A DNA stretch of 64,000 nt from Adiantum capillus-veneris (Eukaryota; Streptophyta; Polypodiopsida; Polypodiales; Pteridaceae), in NCBI GenBank assembly GCA_014529385.2, contig CM043953.1, positions 99,311,342-99,375,341 on the forward strand. Direction: 5' to 3'. The notes under the pieces are model-generated. The model saw nothing but the letters and a program-made list of their open reading frames with translations. It did no database searches and was not told where the DNA came from. Position 1 is the first letter of the stretch. Each line of letters starts with the position of its first letter. This document shows positions 22,419 through 33,079 of this stretch, piece by piece. The position numbers and the translations under genes are program-made.

Positions 22419-22871
22419 ATGAACGACGCTGAAGAGAATTCTGATTCAGGTGAAACCATGGAGACCAAAACGACCACTAAGATAGAAATCAATGAGGAAG
22501 ATCTTCATGATCCACAATGGCCAGGATCCAAGAAGAAGATAGGAACTTATCCACACCCTACAAAGGAGATCGAGCGGGTCAAGCAATTAAGGAGTTTGAT
22601 AGAAGATACCCAAAGGGATCTAGAACTAGCACATAGACAGATCCAGATTACAGACACCGTGTTCCATGCGCAACAACAACCTCACCAATTCCATAGACCC
22701 TTAGCCATACCTAGTGTCATCCAAGAAGAAAGTGACTTAAAGTCATGGAAAAGTGGACGTACTCACTTCTTGATGGAAAGAATGTTTACAGAGGGACTAC
22801 CTGATCCTATCGAAGAAATGGGGATCCCATCTTCCCACATCAAGGGACTGAAGCCCAAAAGGTGCCGTTAA
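22419..22871 (+). pseudogene. Acidic/coiled linker between gag and protease
   Basis: 150 codons, Glu/Lys-rich with a likely helix (EIERVKQLRSLIEDTQRDLE). No family recognised. The frame changes just before 22862 into the protease frame. Confidence 0.45.
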
Positions 22872-23515
22872 ACATTGCCAAATTGATGGATTTCATGTCT
22901 TCAGAAGTTAGAACCACTATCATGTCCAAACTATATAAAGACCCTGAGCTAGTCTCAGCTCTTCGAGGTTTCCTCAATGGGGAACTGAAGTTTGGGCTAC
23001 CACAATTTGCACAGATGGATGGAGTTGGGGAGATGCCAATAGAGGAGGAACACTTAGATCCACAACCCAACCTAGATAAGAACCTTGTTATAGAAATATC
23101 TGTTAACAAGTTGGGACAATACTTTGAGGGTGATGAATCCAATGCGACCATACCAATCACTACTAATGGATTAACTGTGAAGGAAATCTTTGATGGTGGC
23201 GCTGGGGTTAGCATTGTGACTAAAAATTGTTTAGAAACTATGGGAAGACCTCACCTTGCGACCACAACCATAGTAGTGAAGATGGCCAATGGGTCTATTT
23301 TTAAACCTATTGGGATGCTAGAAGATCTCAAGATCAAGGTTTTTGGACTTAAAATAAGAATTACCTTCATTATTATGGATTTCTCCAAACACACTATGAC
23401 ATCGGAGATGATCTTAGGATGTTCTCTCATGAGGGAAGCAAAATGGTGCATGACTGGTCTAAAAACCATGTCTACCTGCGGTTCCAAGATTCTGTCATTC
23501 GAGTGGATCTTATAA
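22862..23515 (+). pseudogene. Retropepsin-like protease
   Basis: 217 codons. IEISVNKLGQYFEGDE, then GLTVKEIFDGGAGVSIVTKN (catalytic Asp followed by Gly-Gly rather than Ser/Thr-Gly), then MTSEMILGCSLMREAKW, which matches the hydrophobic-G-x-x-L-(M/L) second motif of gypsy proteases. Protease follows gag directly and no RT follows it. Confidence 0.7.
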
Positions 23516-23540
23516 CTAGTCGAGCACATCCCTAGAAAAC

Positions 23541-24485
23541 ATGTTTATAATTGATCATAGATCTGACACCACAGTTCACTCGGTCCCATTGCAGTATTGT
23601 TACACGTGTAAAGCGGACATTGATGTTGGGAAAGATTCTCCTTATATGGATGTACTACCTGGGATGGCTGAGTCGAAAAATGTGGATGGTCCACCTGGCA
23701 GCAACCATAGACACTTGGGGAAACAGGGGACGACCTGGGTAACACCCGAGGGGGATGAAATGCCACCACTCATACTCTTAAATGTACTAGAAGCAATGTA
23801 TATAGCTTCTAACAAGACTCATCCTCATATAACAAAGAAAACATACAAGTGGGTCCCTAAATCTTCTTAAGCAACCATAGCTAGTGCTAAAAAACAGAAG
23901 CCTTGTAAGAAACGTCCCACTCGTCCCAAAAAATATAAGGAAACTTGGCGGTGGATTCCTAAACGACTATTGGAAGCCCAAGGCTACTATCAAGGAAATG
24001 ATCAAATATTGGTGTCAAAACGTAGATTGTGTTCATACCTATCACCTGACTCATGTGAGCCAAATCCCGTAGCTCCAAAACGAATCGATGATTGTGAAAA
24101 GAAAAAAAACACAGAATGCTACACACCCACTCTAGAGCTAGTTTGGGTACCAAAGAAAGAACGATTTGTTCCACCTAGCTCAGGAAGGGAGGAGTCCCAT
24201 GATGCTTCCAGCTCCTCATGTAATGCATCCATAGAGGTAAAAGCTTCTCCACAGCCTCCACCTACAATAGTGGACCTCCATAAATCTACAAAAGAATCCA
24301 CACCTCCCAGTGTTCAAGAATCACCTGATGAACCACTTCAAGTTCGATCTTGGGAGAGTACCTTACCACCCTTGCAACTCGACGAGGCACCTAAGGTAAT
24401 AGAAAACTACTGGAAAAAATCCTCACCTATTACCAACTGGAACAATTGGTTTCAAAGGGTGACAAGCAGATTTCAAACAGTATGA
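23541..24485 (+). pseudogene. Post-protease ORF with repeated W-(V/I)-P-K motif
   Basis: One frame is open over the region except TAA 23868-23870. The motif recurs three times: TYKWVPKSS (tgg 23850), TWRWIPKRLL (23952) and LVWVPKKERF (24144), with Lys/Ser/Pro-rich spacers and a Ser/Pro-rich tail. This lies where an autonomous element would carry RT. I do not recognise it. Confidence 0.45.
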
Positions 24486-26120
24486 CCTACCCAAGAAAGG
24501 GGGAAAGTCTTCATTTACGTCAGCCTATTGAATTATTTCCCTCTTACGCTTCTTTCCCTGACCTCTCAATCACCAATCTTAGGGAATGTATATAAAAAGC
24601 CTTATACTCACAAAAAAGAAAAAAAGTAAAGAGCAAGATCAATTAGCAAACGAGTATGCACAATAAAAGTCAAAACATTGACCCAAACTTACACATTCAC
24701 ATCCGGTACATTGAAATAGAAACCTATGTCATAAAACACCTTTGATCCTCATCACTCGAGTGATGGAGGGTAGGTAGGATTAGTACGATAGGAGTGTTTT
24801 TGTTTTAGAGTTTAGTGATTAGCAAAGTTCTTTCTTCCCATTGATGTGCCTCCTAAAGGTATTCTTTGTGTTTCCTCGTGTGTACAAGAACGTGTTGCTG
24901 TGGTAAGAATTTGGACCTTCATGGAATCTTTCTCTCATCCACTTTTCAAATCAAGCGCGATCATCAACACAAATAGGTGTTTCTTGTCTATTAGCATGGC
25001 TCCTTATCTTTTTTGCATCTATGTTTGTCTGCTTTACTTGTAATTGGTAGCATAACATTCAACGCATTTGCTTAGTATCAAACATTAAATTCAATGTAAT
25101 TTTTGTGTCATAATCACTAGTTTAGGTTTAAAAAGCAAGCAGTCCGACGAAGCTAGTTTGACCAAGCTAGACATTAGAGATCTTCTCTTAATACCATGAA
25201 GAATGCCATCCTAATAATCTATGGTTACTTAGGTTCTTAATCCGATTTAGACAGCATTGTGTGAAATGTACTAGGGCTTTCTAGTGGGCTTAGTCCCTAT
25301 TGATCTTTAGCTTAAGTATTATAAAGGGAGTTTACTAGTGTGATGAGCCTGGGGAGGATAACAGTGTTATATGACCCCCAAAGTTACAAAATTAAAATGC
25401 TGAAAACGAACAAAGAAAAAAAATCAAAGTGCCACAATGTAAAATCTTAAGCTGGAAGAGAAATATCACCTTGATTTGGTACTCCACTCACATGTATCGC
25501 CTATGGTACTAGAGTCCTAGAGGTTCCCAGTGTGGACGCTTTTCCTTAAAAAGCAAAACACCTAATGCATACAAAATAAGCATGCATATCAAAATTGAAT
25601 CACTGTGAAAAGACTTTGGGGGGTCAAAGAAAAGGAAATAAGTTAGACGATGATTTCATGAGCAATTCCTTTTATCGTAGCTTAACTACAAGGTCTTCTA
25701 GGTATAGCCTCTAGTCACCCCTCGGACATGAAATACTTGGTTCTCACGATTAAACAACTTAACTGACCAGAGAAAATTGAGAAGCTTGTCCATGGTATTA
25801 ATAGTCGATCTTTAGTGCCTTTCGATCGTTAAATTAGTGATCCCAAATTTGTTTAATTTTTTACCTTTACAACTGTTTATGCGTTTGATTATATTACAAT
25901 TTAATGTTTATTGTTGACAAATGGTTTAAAATTTTGTTACCAATCAAATTGTCTGTCTACAACTGTATATGCTTTTTAATTATATATGAGAATGCAATTA
26001 TTGTGCCAATGTTGTTTGATTTTGCAGTGACTCAAGAAGGCTAAGGACATTCATCTCAAATGCTCTTTCACCTCGACGAACGAGCTTCAAATCAATAGCT
26101 TCCGATGATGGAATCTACAT
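24486..26120 (+). other. Long 3' non-coding part of the gag-protease element
   Basis: 1.6 kb before the PPT without a supported ORF. Possible remains of lost pol or unrelated filler; nothing recognised. Confidence 0.5.
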
Positions 26121-26134
26121 CAGAAAGGGGGGCA
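26121..26134 (+). other. Polypurine tract
   Basis: CAGAAAGGGGGGCA directly precedes the 3' LTR of the gag-protease element. Confidence 0.85.
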
Positions 26135-26696
26135 TGTTAACCCTCACGCATATTCCTATCATCTAAGACGGACGCCGTATTATTTATTTGGTAGAGTCAG
26201 GTGTCGGGCTTGTTGGTCCAATAGTAAAAGAGTAAGAGTGATCGCTGCTGAGAGGCGCACTCTAACTGGAACATTCAAGGGATTAGTTGGCTAAGCATGG
26301 GCGCCCAGTGTGAATGAGGCGAGCTCATATAAAAGTCAATTAAACTTAAAATTCACTCATTCTTTCATTTGTGCAATTGAAGCGTGCTCTTTCTCCATCT
26401 CCATTTTCTTCTTCTTCATCTCCTTGTGTGTGTGTGTGCGCGTGAGAGAGAGAGAGAGAGATCGAGCATTGCGACGGCGGCACAACGACGGTGAGGCGGT
26501 TGAGCGTGGCTTAGCGGCATCTCCCTCTTCTTTGTGGCGATGAATCCTCCACGACAGCAAGTGTAGAGCGGTGAGTGACACCATCGTCATCTTTGAGCTT
26601 ACTAGTTTAGGCTAGCTGCGTAGTTGGAGCCATTTGTGGCTCGCACACAGTGTATCGGCAAGTCCCTTGCATTGACACGTGCGACAGACGCGCACA
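26135..26696 (+). repeat. Gag-protease element 3' LTR
   Basis: 562 bp, TGTTAACCCTCACGC ... GACGCGCACA, collinear with 17866-18465, roughly 88-90% identical by eye apart from the subrepeat block. Confidence 0.9.
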
Positions 26697-27961
26697 AATA
26701 CTTGAAAATACAGAGAAATAGAACAATTGACAACAGTTGAGGACCGGATTTACATGGTGCCGGTCTCCCCTCCATAAAGGCTTAGCTTCTCCCATCAAAG
26801 GAGACTTTTATACAATACAATTCTTGTGTTCCTTGACAAAACTCGTTGGTGCAATGAAGATGGAAGCTTCATGCACCAAATTATGCTTGAAAAACACACC
26901 TAGTGTCCCTAGCCTCAGTCCCAAGACCTCACACACCTTAAAAAATAGTGAGAACTAGCAGAAAATGAGGATGATTGAGAGGAAGATGTATCTTACGAGA
27001 AAGAAGTATTCTCCTCACATAATCACTCTAATAGCATAGCTTAGCTTAGTAATTAGCATGGTAGAGGAGAGGAGCATGCCATTGAAGCTTGGCTCTTGGT
27101 TGGATTTGCATTCCACAGCCAAGAGTTATTGGTGTAAGCCTCTACTTCTCAATGCTTGGAGAAGGAGATGGAGTCTACTCTTGCTAGCCTCCCATTGGCT
27201 CCTGCAAAGCTTAGCCAATCACAAATTAGAAGCATAATTGATAGCCTTGTGACATGTGTCCCCCTTTCCCCTTTTGTGAGAGCTTTAAATAATTAAAATA
27301 ATTTATTAAACTCTCATTGGATCTTTTAGTCTTCTGGCCAATAGGAATCAAGCAAGCCATTGGGCTGCTTGATGCTCATTGGACCCCTTTGGTAGACTGT
27401 CCAATAATCTTCTAGGGATATTAATTTCTATTTGTTCTTTTATCAAGCATTTTAAAATTAATTAGACTAATTTTACTCTAGCCTAATTCTCATTGGTCCA
27501 CCTCTATGGCCATCCAATAGGATTTGAGAGAAGATTGAGGGCAATTGAGCTAGGAGTCTGTCATGTGTCCAGTATTCCCTTTGGGAGAAGATTTGGAGTG
27601 TGTGTGTGTTTCTCTCTCCTCCCCTACTCTTAGGGCTTGCCCCCTCCTTGATAGGGATGTGGGAAGACTTTTGAGTCTTCCCACCACCATCCAATTTTCC
27701 CAGCTTTGACCATTTGGACTTATTAGTTAATTTTTGGAACCTTGGCCTATGGAGTTCTTAAGGAGCTGAACCTTAGGTCTTTTAAGCTCCATTGATGCAC
27801 ATTGCTCTTTTGTAGACTATCCCCCTTTGGATCCCTACAGAGACCGACCTAGCAGCCTTACCAATATTCTAGCTTTTACTCCCCTGGTACTTCCCCATAT
27901 TAAATGATCAGTTTAACATGAGAAAATCATTTGGAAGAATTAGATATTAGTTTTTATGACA
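26697..27961 (-). repeat. Gypsy-1 5' LTR, distal piece
   Basis: Continues the LTR broken at 17865; collinear with 10466-11905. Starts with the TSD AATAC and ends TTTTTATGACA before the outer TSD CAATA. Confidence 0.9.
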
Positions 27962-27966
27962 CAATA

Positions 27967-29040
27967 AACTGTCATAAATGTTATGTGAGCTTACATTACT
28001 ATCTCTAGTACATGACAGCAAAGGCTGAACAGAATCTTTCACAAACACAACATCATGTGAGACCAAAATATGCTTTGTTTGCGGATGGTACAACCTGTAA
28101 CCTTTTCTTTCAGCACTATAACCAACAAAAATACATATGACAGCCTTATCATCCAATTTTCTGCGATGTGCTTGTGGTACCAAACCGTAAGCCAAACAAC
28201 CAAAAACACGCATGTGCTCAATAGATGGATTTCTATTATGCCATGCTTCATATGGAGTCATAGAATGCAACGCTTTCGTAGGACAGTTGTTGAGTATAGA
28301 AGTGGCACACACAACAACCTTGAGCGAATACGAATGTGGTAAAGCTTGACTCTTGACCATACATCGTGCCATTTCCGTAAGAGACCTGTTTTTTCTCTCA
28401 ACAATACCATTTTGTAGAGACGTATATGGCACTATACATTGGTGTTTTATCCCACGACTAGCCAAAAATGCATTAAATTCATGAGACATATACCCCCCCC
28501 TTGATTGGAACGGAGGGTGTCCATAGTACATTTTGAGACATTTTTAGCCATAGCAAAAAATTGCTTGAAGCACATAAACATTCGGAATTAGCTTTCAACA
28601 GATATACCCATGCATGCGTGGAGTAGTCATCAATGAAGGTCACGAAGTGCAAGTAATTTCCCAAGAACGGAGTTTGCATAGGTCCACAAACATCACTATG
28701 CACAAGTTGCAATCTGCATGTAGCACGAACAGACCCATCCTTTGAAAACTTAGCATGCTGCATTTTACCCAAAATACAGTCTTCACAAACATGTTTGACA
28801 GTTGCTTCAAGAGCCGGCAAAGAAAAAACCATATCAGATTTCTGTAAACGCAGCAAACCGACAAAATTCAGATGCCCAAAATGTGCATGCCACAATTTTG
28901 AATTTGAAACAACCCTTGAATCTGCAACTGCATTTGCAAAATTTTATCAACACTTATCATACAAAGTAAGGTTATACAATCCACGACACAAAAGGCCAGA
29001 TGCAACAATTTCATCACCAAAATTGAGATCATGAATTGTA
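27967..29040 (-). pseudogene. Copia A integrase region
   Basis: 28895-28479 gives the pre-integrase zinc site (MWHAHFGHLNFVGLLRLQ, CEDCILGKMQHAKFSKDG) and FIDDYSTHAWVYLLKA. 28531-27960 gives HEFNAFLASRGIKHQC, TSLQNGIVERKNRSLTEMAR, then MRVFGCLAYGLVPQAHRRKL. The catalytic TDxGGE region is damaged (QSRGGYMSH). The gene stops at IYDSL, where Gypsy-1 is inserted; its sequel LFSGESSNV is at 10300. Confidence 0.87.
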
Positions 29041-29062
29041 CATCTGTCATCCACAAATTTGA

Positions 29063-29926
29063 CTACAAGACCAAGTTTGCAGCAACTGACATATATGCAT
29101 CATGGACAATAGGATCATAAGTGCACTCTGCACTAAATGCCCATTCTGCATCAACATCAACATCACAATCTCCTTTGACAGAAGACTCTACAATCGCTGC
29201 ACTTGTATTGGACCCTGTAGTGGATCCAACCTCTTTCTTCTTAGCCTCTTTTGCCTTCAATTTCGAACATTGCTTGATCAAGTGATCGTTAGCTTTACAA
29301 TAATGGCAACACATCTTCTTTTTGTCCTTATTATCAAAATTTCCAGACGAAGTGCTACCAACAGAAGCATTAAGAACATAAGTTTTTCACTCGCAACAGA
29401 ATAATAAGAAGTGGTTACATTGCTGTTGTCATCTTTTCTTTGAGCTGCAATAAAAGGATGTTCAATTGCACGCTGCCTAGTCCTTTTTGTTTTCAAAAAG
29501 TGACTCTTGTAACAGCAATGTGCATAATGCATCAAACTTGACAACTTCACAATTTTCTTGGATCATAAGTCTCCAAGTACAAGCAAAAGTCTGGTAAGAA
29601 TCTGACAAAGCATCAAGAATAGTCTACACAAGTGAACTGTCAGAAATGACTTCTCCTGCAAAAATTAGTTGCTCATTAGCATCCTTGATACCAACAAGAA
29701 AAGTGTCCATTTCATCTTCCTCATGCATAATCTTTGATTCCAACTCTTTACGCAGCAAAGCAATTTTAGCCTCATTGCAGCTTGCATAAAGACCTGCTAG
29801 AATATCCGAAGCCTGTTTTGCAGATTTTGTTGAACGTATGTGAGTAGTGATAGTGCGCTTCACACAATACAATCAATGCATGAGCCTGCGCATCTCTTAC
29901 ATCCCAACGAGCCTATCAGCCATAGG
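29063..29926 (-). pseudogene. Copia A gag and zinc knuckle
   Basis: 29872-29560 matches the UBN2-type gag (LRKELESKIMHEEDEMDTF, ANEQLIFAGEVISD), and 29314-29063 carries CCHYCKANDHLIKQC (CCHC). Compared with Copia B, about 260 bp that encode the protease active site are missing near 29080 (VAANLVLVVKF joins two separated parts). The upper end is cut by Copia B at 29926. Confidence 0.82.
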
Positions 29927-30144
29927 TGTTGGAACTAGGGTTGCAGAGAAACATACACAACTTGGAGAAGACGAAGGAAGCTCACGGCACACAATAGAGA
30001 GTGTGTTACTTAGTGTGCAATGGAAAGATAGATAGCCCTAAAGTGATGGGCGTATATACAATGCACAGAAAAAAACACCTCCTAAAAATGTCCCGACGGT
30101 CCTAGTGTGTACACACACATCACTACCACATGTATATGGTAACA
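29927..30144 (-). repeat. Copia B 3' LTR
   Basis: 218 bp, TGTTGGAACTAGGG ... ATGGTAACA, followed on the minus side by the G-rich PPT (plus AATCCCCCCGG). Confidence 0.92.
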
Positions 30145-30218
30145 AATCCCCCCGGAGTGATGCGGTGAACGAGAGCTGGCACATGAGTAAAGGGAAGTGC
30201 CATGCCCTCAAGGCATGA

Positions 30219-30862
30219 TCAGTCCATAAAGGGAAGTAAGCCCAAAGCTTTGCAGAAAGCTTCAAGCGTCTCATGAGACAGTGCCTTTGTGAAAAGATCT
30301 GCAAGGTTGTCCAGTGTTGGCACATAAGCCAAGCTGATCTCTCCTGTTGAGAGCCTCTCCCTGATATAGCGGTAATGCACCTCACTGTGCTTTGTGCGAG
30401 CATGAAAAACTGGGTTTCTCGCAACTGCCAATGCGCTCTGACTGTCAGTGTTGATAGTGTTGGCAGTGTCTAGTCCAACACCCAAATCAGTCATAAGGCG
30501 TCTGAGCGGCAATGATCCCCCCTTCGGATAAAACAAGCCAAGATGTAAAGTGCCTCTAAGGTAGGGAAAGATCCTCTTGACAGCCTGCCAATGCTTAGAC
30601 CCTGGGCTATGCATAAATCTGTTGACCTGTGAGACTGCAAATTAAATATCGGCCTCGTGTTGCATACATAAATGAGGCATCCAACAGCAGTTTGGTAAAC
30701 AGTGACATCTGCAGGATTACCAACATCATGAAAACTCAATTTCAAACCTGTTTCTATGGGAGTGGCAATAGGTTTGCAATAATCAAGTCGAAACTTACAT
30801 AGCAATGTCTCAATGTAACTTTTTTGACACAAGGCAATACTACCATCCCACTGCTTAAATAT
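30219..30862 (-). pseudogene. Copia B RNase H and RT C-terminus
   Basis: 30614-30219 reads SKHWQAVKRIFPYLRGTLHL, then LPLRRLMTDLGVGLDTANTI, TDSQSALAVARNPVFHARTK and SLAYVPTLDNLADLFTKALS. The catalytic SSCEAEYRA part seen in Copia A is deleted. 30832-30640 reads CQKSYIETLLCKF. Confidence 0.82.
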
Positions 30863-32018
30863 ATACCCAAGTAATGATGCAACAGCCCCAAGTCTTTCAT
30901 CTTGAAAGTAGCATTCAAATCAACCTTAAATTAAACAATGTCTCTCATTTAGTCCAGTGATCAACAAATCATTGACATAAAGAACCACAATGAGTACATC
31001 ACCTCACGCTTTACATACAATGTGCTTTTCGTTGGACTGTTACGAAAGCCTAATTTGACCAAATGAGTGTCAGCTTTCTCATACCAAGCACGAGGAGATT
31101 GCTGCAACCCTACAAAGCCTTCTTACATCTGCACACTTTGTCCTCTTGTCCTTTCTTGACAAAATCGTGAGGCTGTGTTACATAAACTTCCTCAAATATG
31201 TCACCATTCAAGAAAGCAGTAACAATGTCTGATTGATGTACATCCTACCAAAATGAGCTACCAATGCACATAGAAATGGCACAGTAGTCATACGACAAGT
31301 GGGAGAAAAAGTCTCTTCATAATCTATACCTTTTTGCTGTGCATAACCCTTTGTAACAAGTCGAGCCTTATGGCGATCGATCTCACCATCCGGCTTGCGT
31401 TTCAACTTGTAAACCCACTTTATACCAATGGCCTTTTTTGCCAGGAGGCAAATCACATAAAGTATATATGGGTTTACAAGTTGAAACATCATTCTGATTG
31501 TGAGGATCGATCGCCATAAGGCTCGACTTGTCACAAAGGGTTTATGCCACAGCAAAAGGTATAGCTTATGGAGAGACATTTTTCCTCCCACTTTCGTATG
31601 ACTACTGTGGCATTTTCTATGTGCATTGGTAGCTCTTTTGGTAGGGATGTACATCAAACAGACATTGTTATGCTTTCTTGAATGGTGACATATTGAGAAG
31701 GTTTATGTAACACAGCCTCACATTTTGTCAAGAAAGGACAGAGGACAAAGTGAGCAGATGTAAGAAGGCTTTGTATGGGTGCAAGCAATCTCCACGTGCT
31801 GGTATGAGAAATCTGACACTCATTTGGTCAATTAGGCTTTTCGTAACAGTCCATCGAAAAGCACATTGTATGTAAAGCGTGAGGGTGATGTACACATTGT
31901 GGTGCTGTTAGGCAATGATTTGTTGATCACTGACAAATGAAGAATTGTTTAATTTAAGGTGATTTGAATGCCTACTTTCAAGATGAAAGACTTGGGGCTG
32001 TTGCAACATTACTTGGGT
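30863..32018. repeat. Large inverted duplication of Copia RT (~555-bp arms)
   Basis: The left arm (30863-31420) is the normal minus-strand RT. The right arm (31467-32018) is a second copy of the same RT stretch in + orientation; for example GTTTCAACTTGTAAACCCA at the end of the left arm faces TGGGTTTACAAGTTGAAAC at the start of the right. They are separated by about 46 bases. The right arm replaces the 320 bp that Copia A has between its RT start and the ...SKNVTDQP... linker. Confidence 0.88.
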
Positions 32019-33040
32019 ATAAACATTTTCAGAAACCTCCATAGATTGTACATTTGCCTCATTGGAACTTACATTCGTATTTCCACCACTGAAAAGAGGC
32101 AACAAAGTGTCATAAATGTCTCGTGAGCTTACATTATTGTCTCTAATACATGACAGCAAGGACTGAATAGAATCTTTCACAAACACTACATCTCGTGAAA
32201 CCACATTACGCTTTGTTTGCGGATGATATAACCTATAACCTTTGCTTTCAGCACTATGACCAACGAAAATACATTTGACAACCTTATCATCCAATTTTCT
32301 ATGCTGTGTTTGTGACACCAAAGCATATGCCAAACAGCAAATAACACGCATGTGCTCAATAGAAGGCTTTCTATAATGTCATGCTTCATATGGAATAATA
32401 GACTGCAGGGCTTTCATAGGACACCTGTTTAGTACATAAGTGGCACACATGATGGCCTCAAGCCAAAAAAAAAACGATAAAGCTTGACTTTTGACCATAC
32501 ATCGTGCCATTTTCGTAAGTGACATGTTTTTCCTCTCAACAACACCATTTTGCTGAGGTGTATAAGACACTGTACATTGGTGTTTTATCCCACGACTAGC
32601 TAGAAATGCATTAAATTCATGAGACATATACTCCCCCCCTCCATCGGCACGGAGGGTATAGTACATTTCGAGAAATTTTCAACCATAGAAAGAAATTTTT
32701 TGAAGCACATAAAAACTTTGAACTTCGCTTTAAGCGAAAATACCCATGCATGTCAAGAGTAATCATCAATGAAAGTGACGAAGTAAAGGTAATTACCCAA
32801 GGACGGAGTTTGCATGGACCCACAAACATCACTATGCACAAGCTGCAACCTGCATGTGGCCGTAATTGAACCATCCTTTGGAAACTTTGAATGCTGCATC
32901 TTACCCAAAATACAGCCTTCACAAACATGTTTGAGAGGTGCTTCAAGAGGCGACAAAGAAGAAACCATATTAGATTTCTGCAAACGCAGCAAACTGACAA
33001 AATTCAAATGACTAAAACGTGCATGCCAAAGTCTTGCATC
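32019..33040 (-). pseudogene. Copia B integrase
   Basis: 33007-32753 gives the zinc-binding part (CEGCILGKMQHSKFPKDGS) and FVTFIDDYS. 32666-32379 gives LRADGGGEYMSHEFNAFLAS, IKHQCTVSYTPQQNGVVERK with the catalytic Glu. 32351-31980 gives the C-terminal domain (HRKLDDKVVKCIFVGHSAES, KGYRLYHPQTKRNVVSRDVV). Frameshifts near 32370 and 32740. Confidence 0.87.
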
Positions 33041-33079
33041 TAAAATAGCCCTTGAATCAGCAACTGAATTTGCAAAATT

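Larger units (their letters stand above)
17866..26696 (+). mobile_element. Gag-protease LTR element without recognisable RT/integrase
   Basis: LTRs at 17866-18465 and 26135-26696 (TGTTAACCC ... CGCACA). TSD AATAT at 17861-17865 and AATAC at 26697-26701. PBS for tRNA-Asp, PPT CAGAAAGGGGGG. The 7.67-kb interior holds a gag capsid domain, a zinc knuckle and a retropepsin, but I found no RT (no xxDD box), RNase H or integrase motif on either strand. This matches the class of large non-autonomous LTR elements that keep gag (TR-GAG/LARD-like). It would need pol from a relative, probably an Athila/Tat-like Gypsy given the Asp PBS. Confidence 0.85.
10312..27961 (-). mobile_element. Gypsy-1 chromovirus (split by the gag-protease element)
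   Basis: 5-bp TSD CAATA at 10307-10311 and 27962-27966, inside Copia A. LTRs are 10312-11905 and 17672-27961 (the latter interrupted at 17866-26696). Minus-strand order: 5' LTR, PBS, gag, zinc knuckle, protease, RT, RNase H, integrase, chromodomain, PPT, 3' LTR. Gypsy order plus chromodomain places it in the chromovirus branch. The left LTR end has TA where the right copy keeps TG. LTRs differ by indels and substitutions, and all ORFs are broken. Confidence 0.9.
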
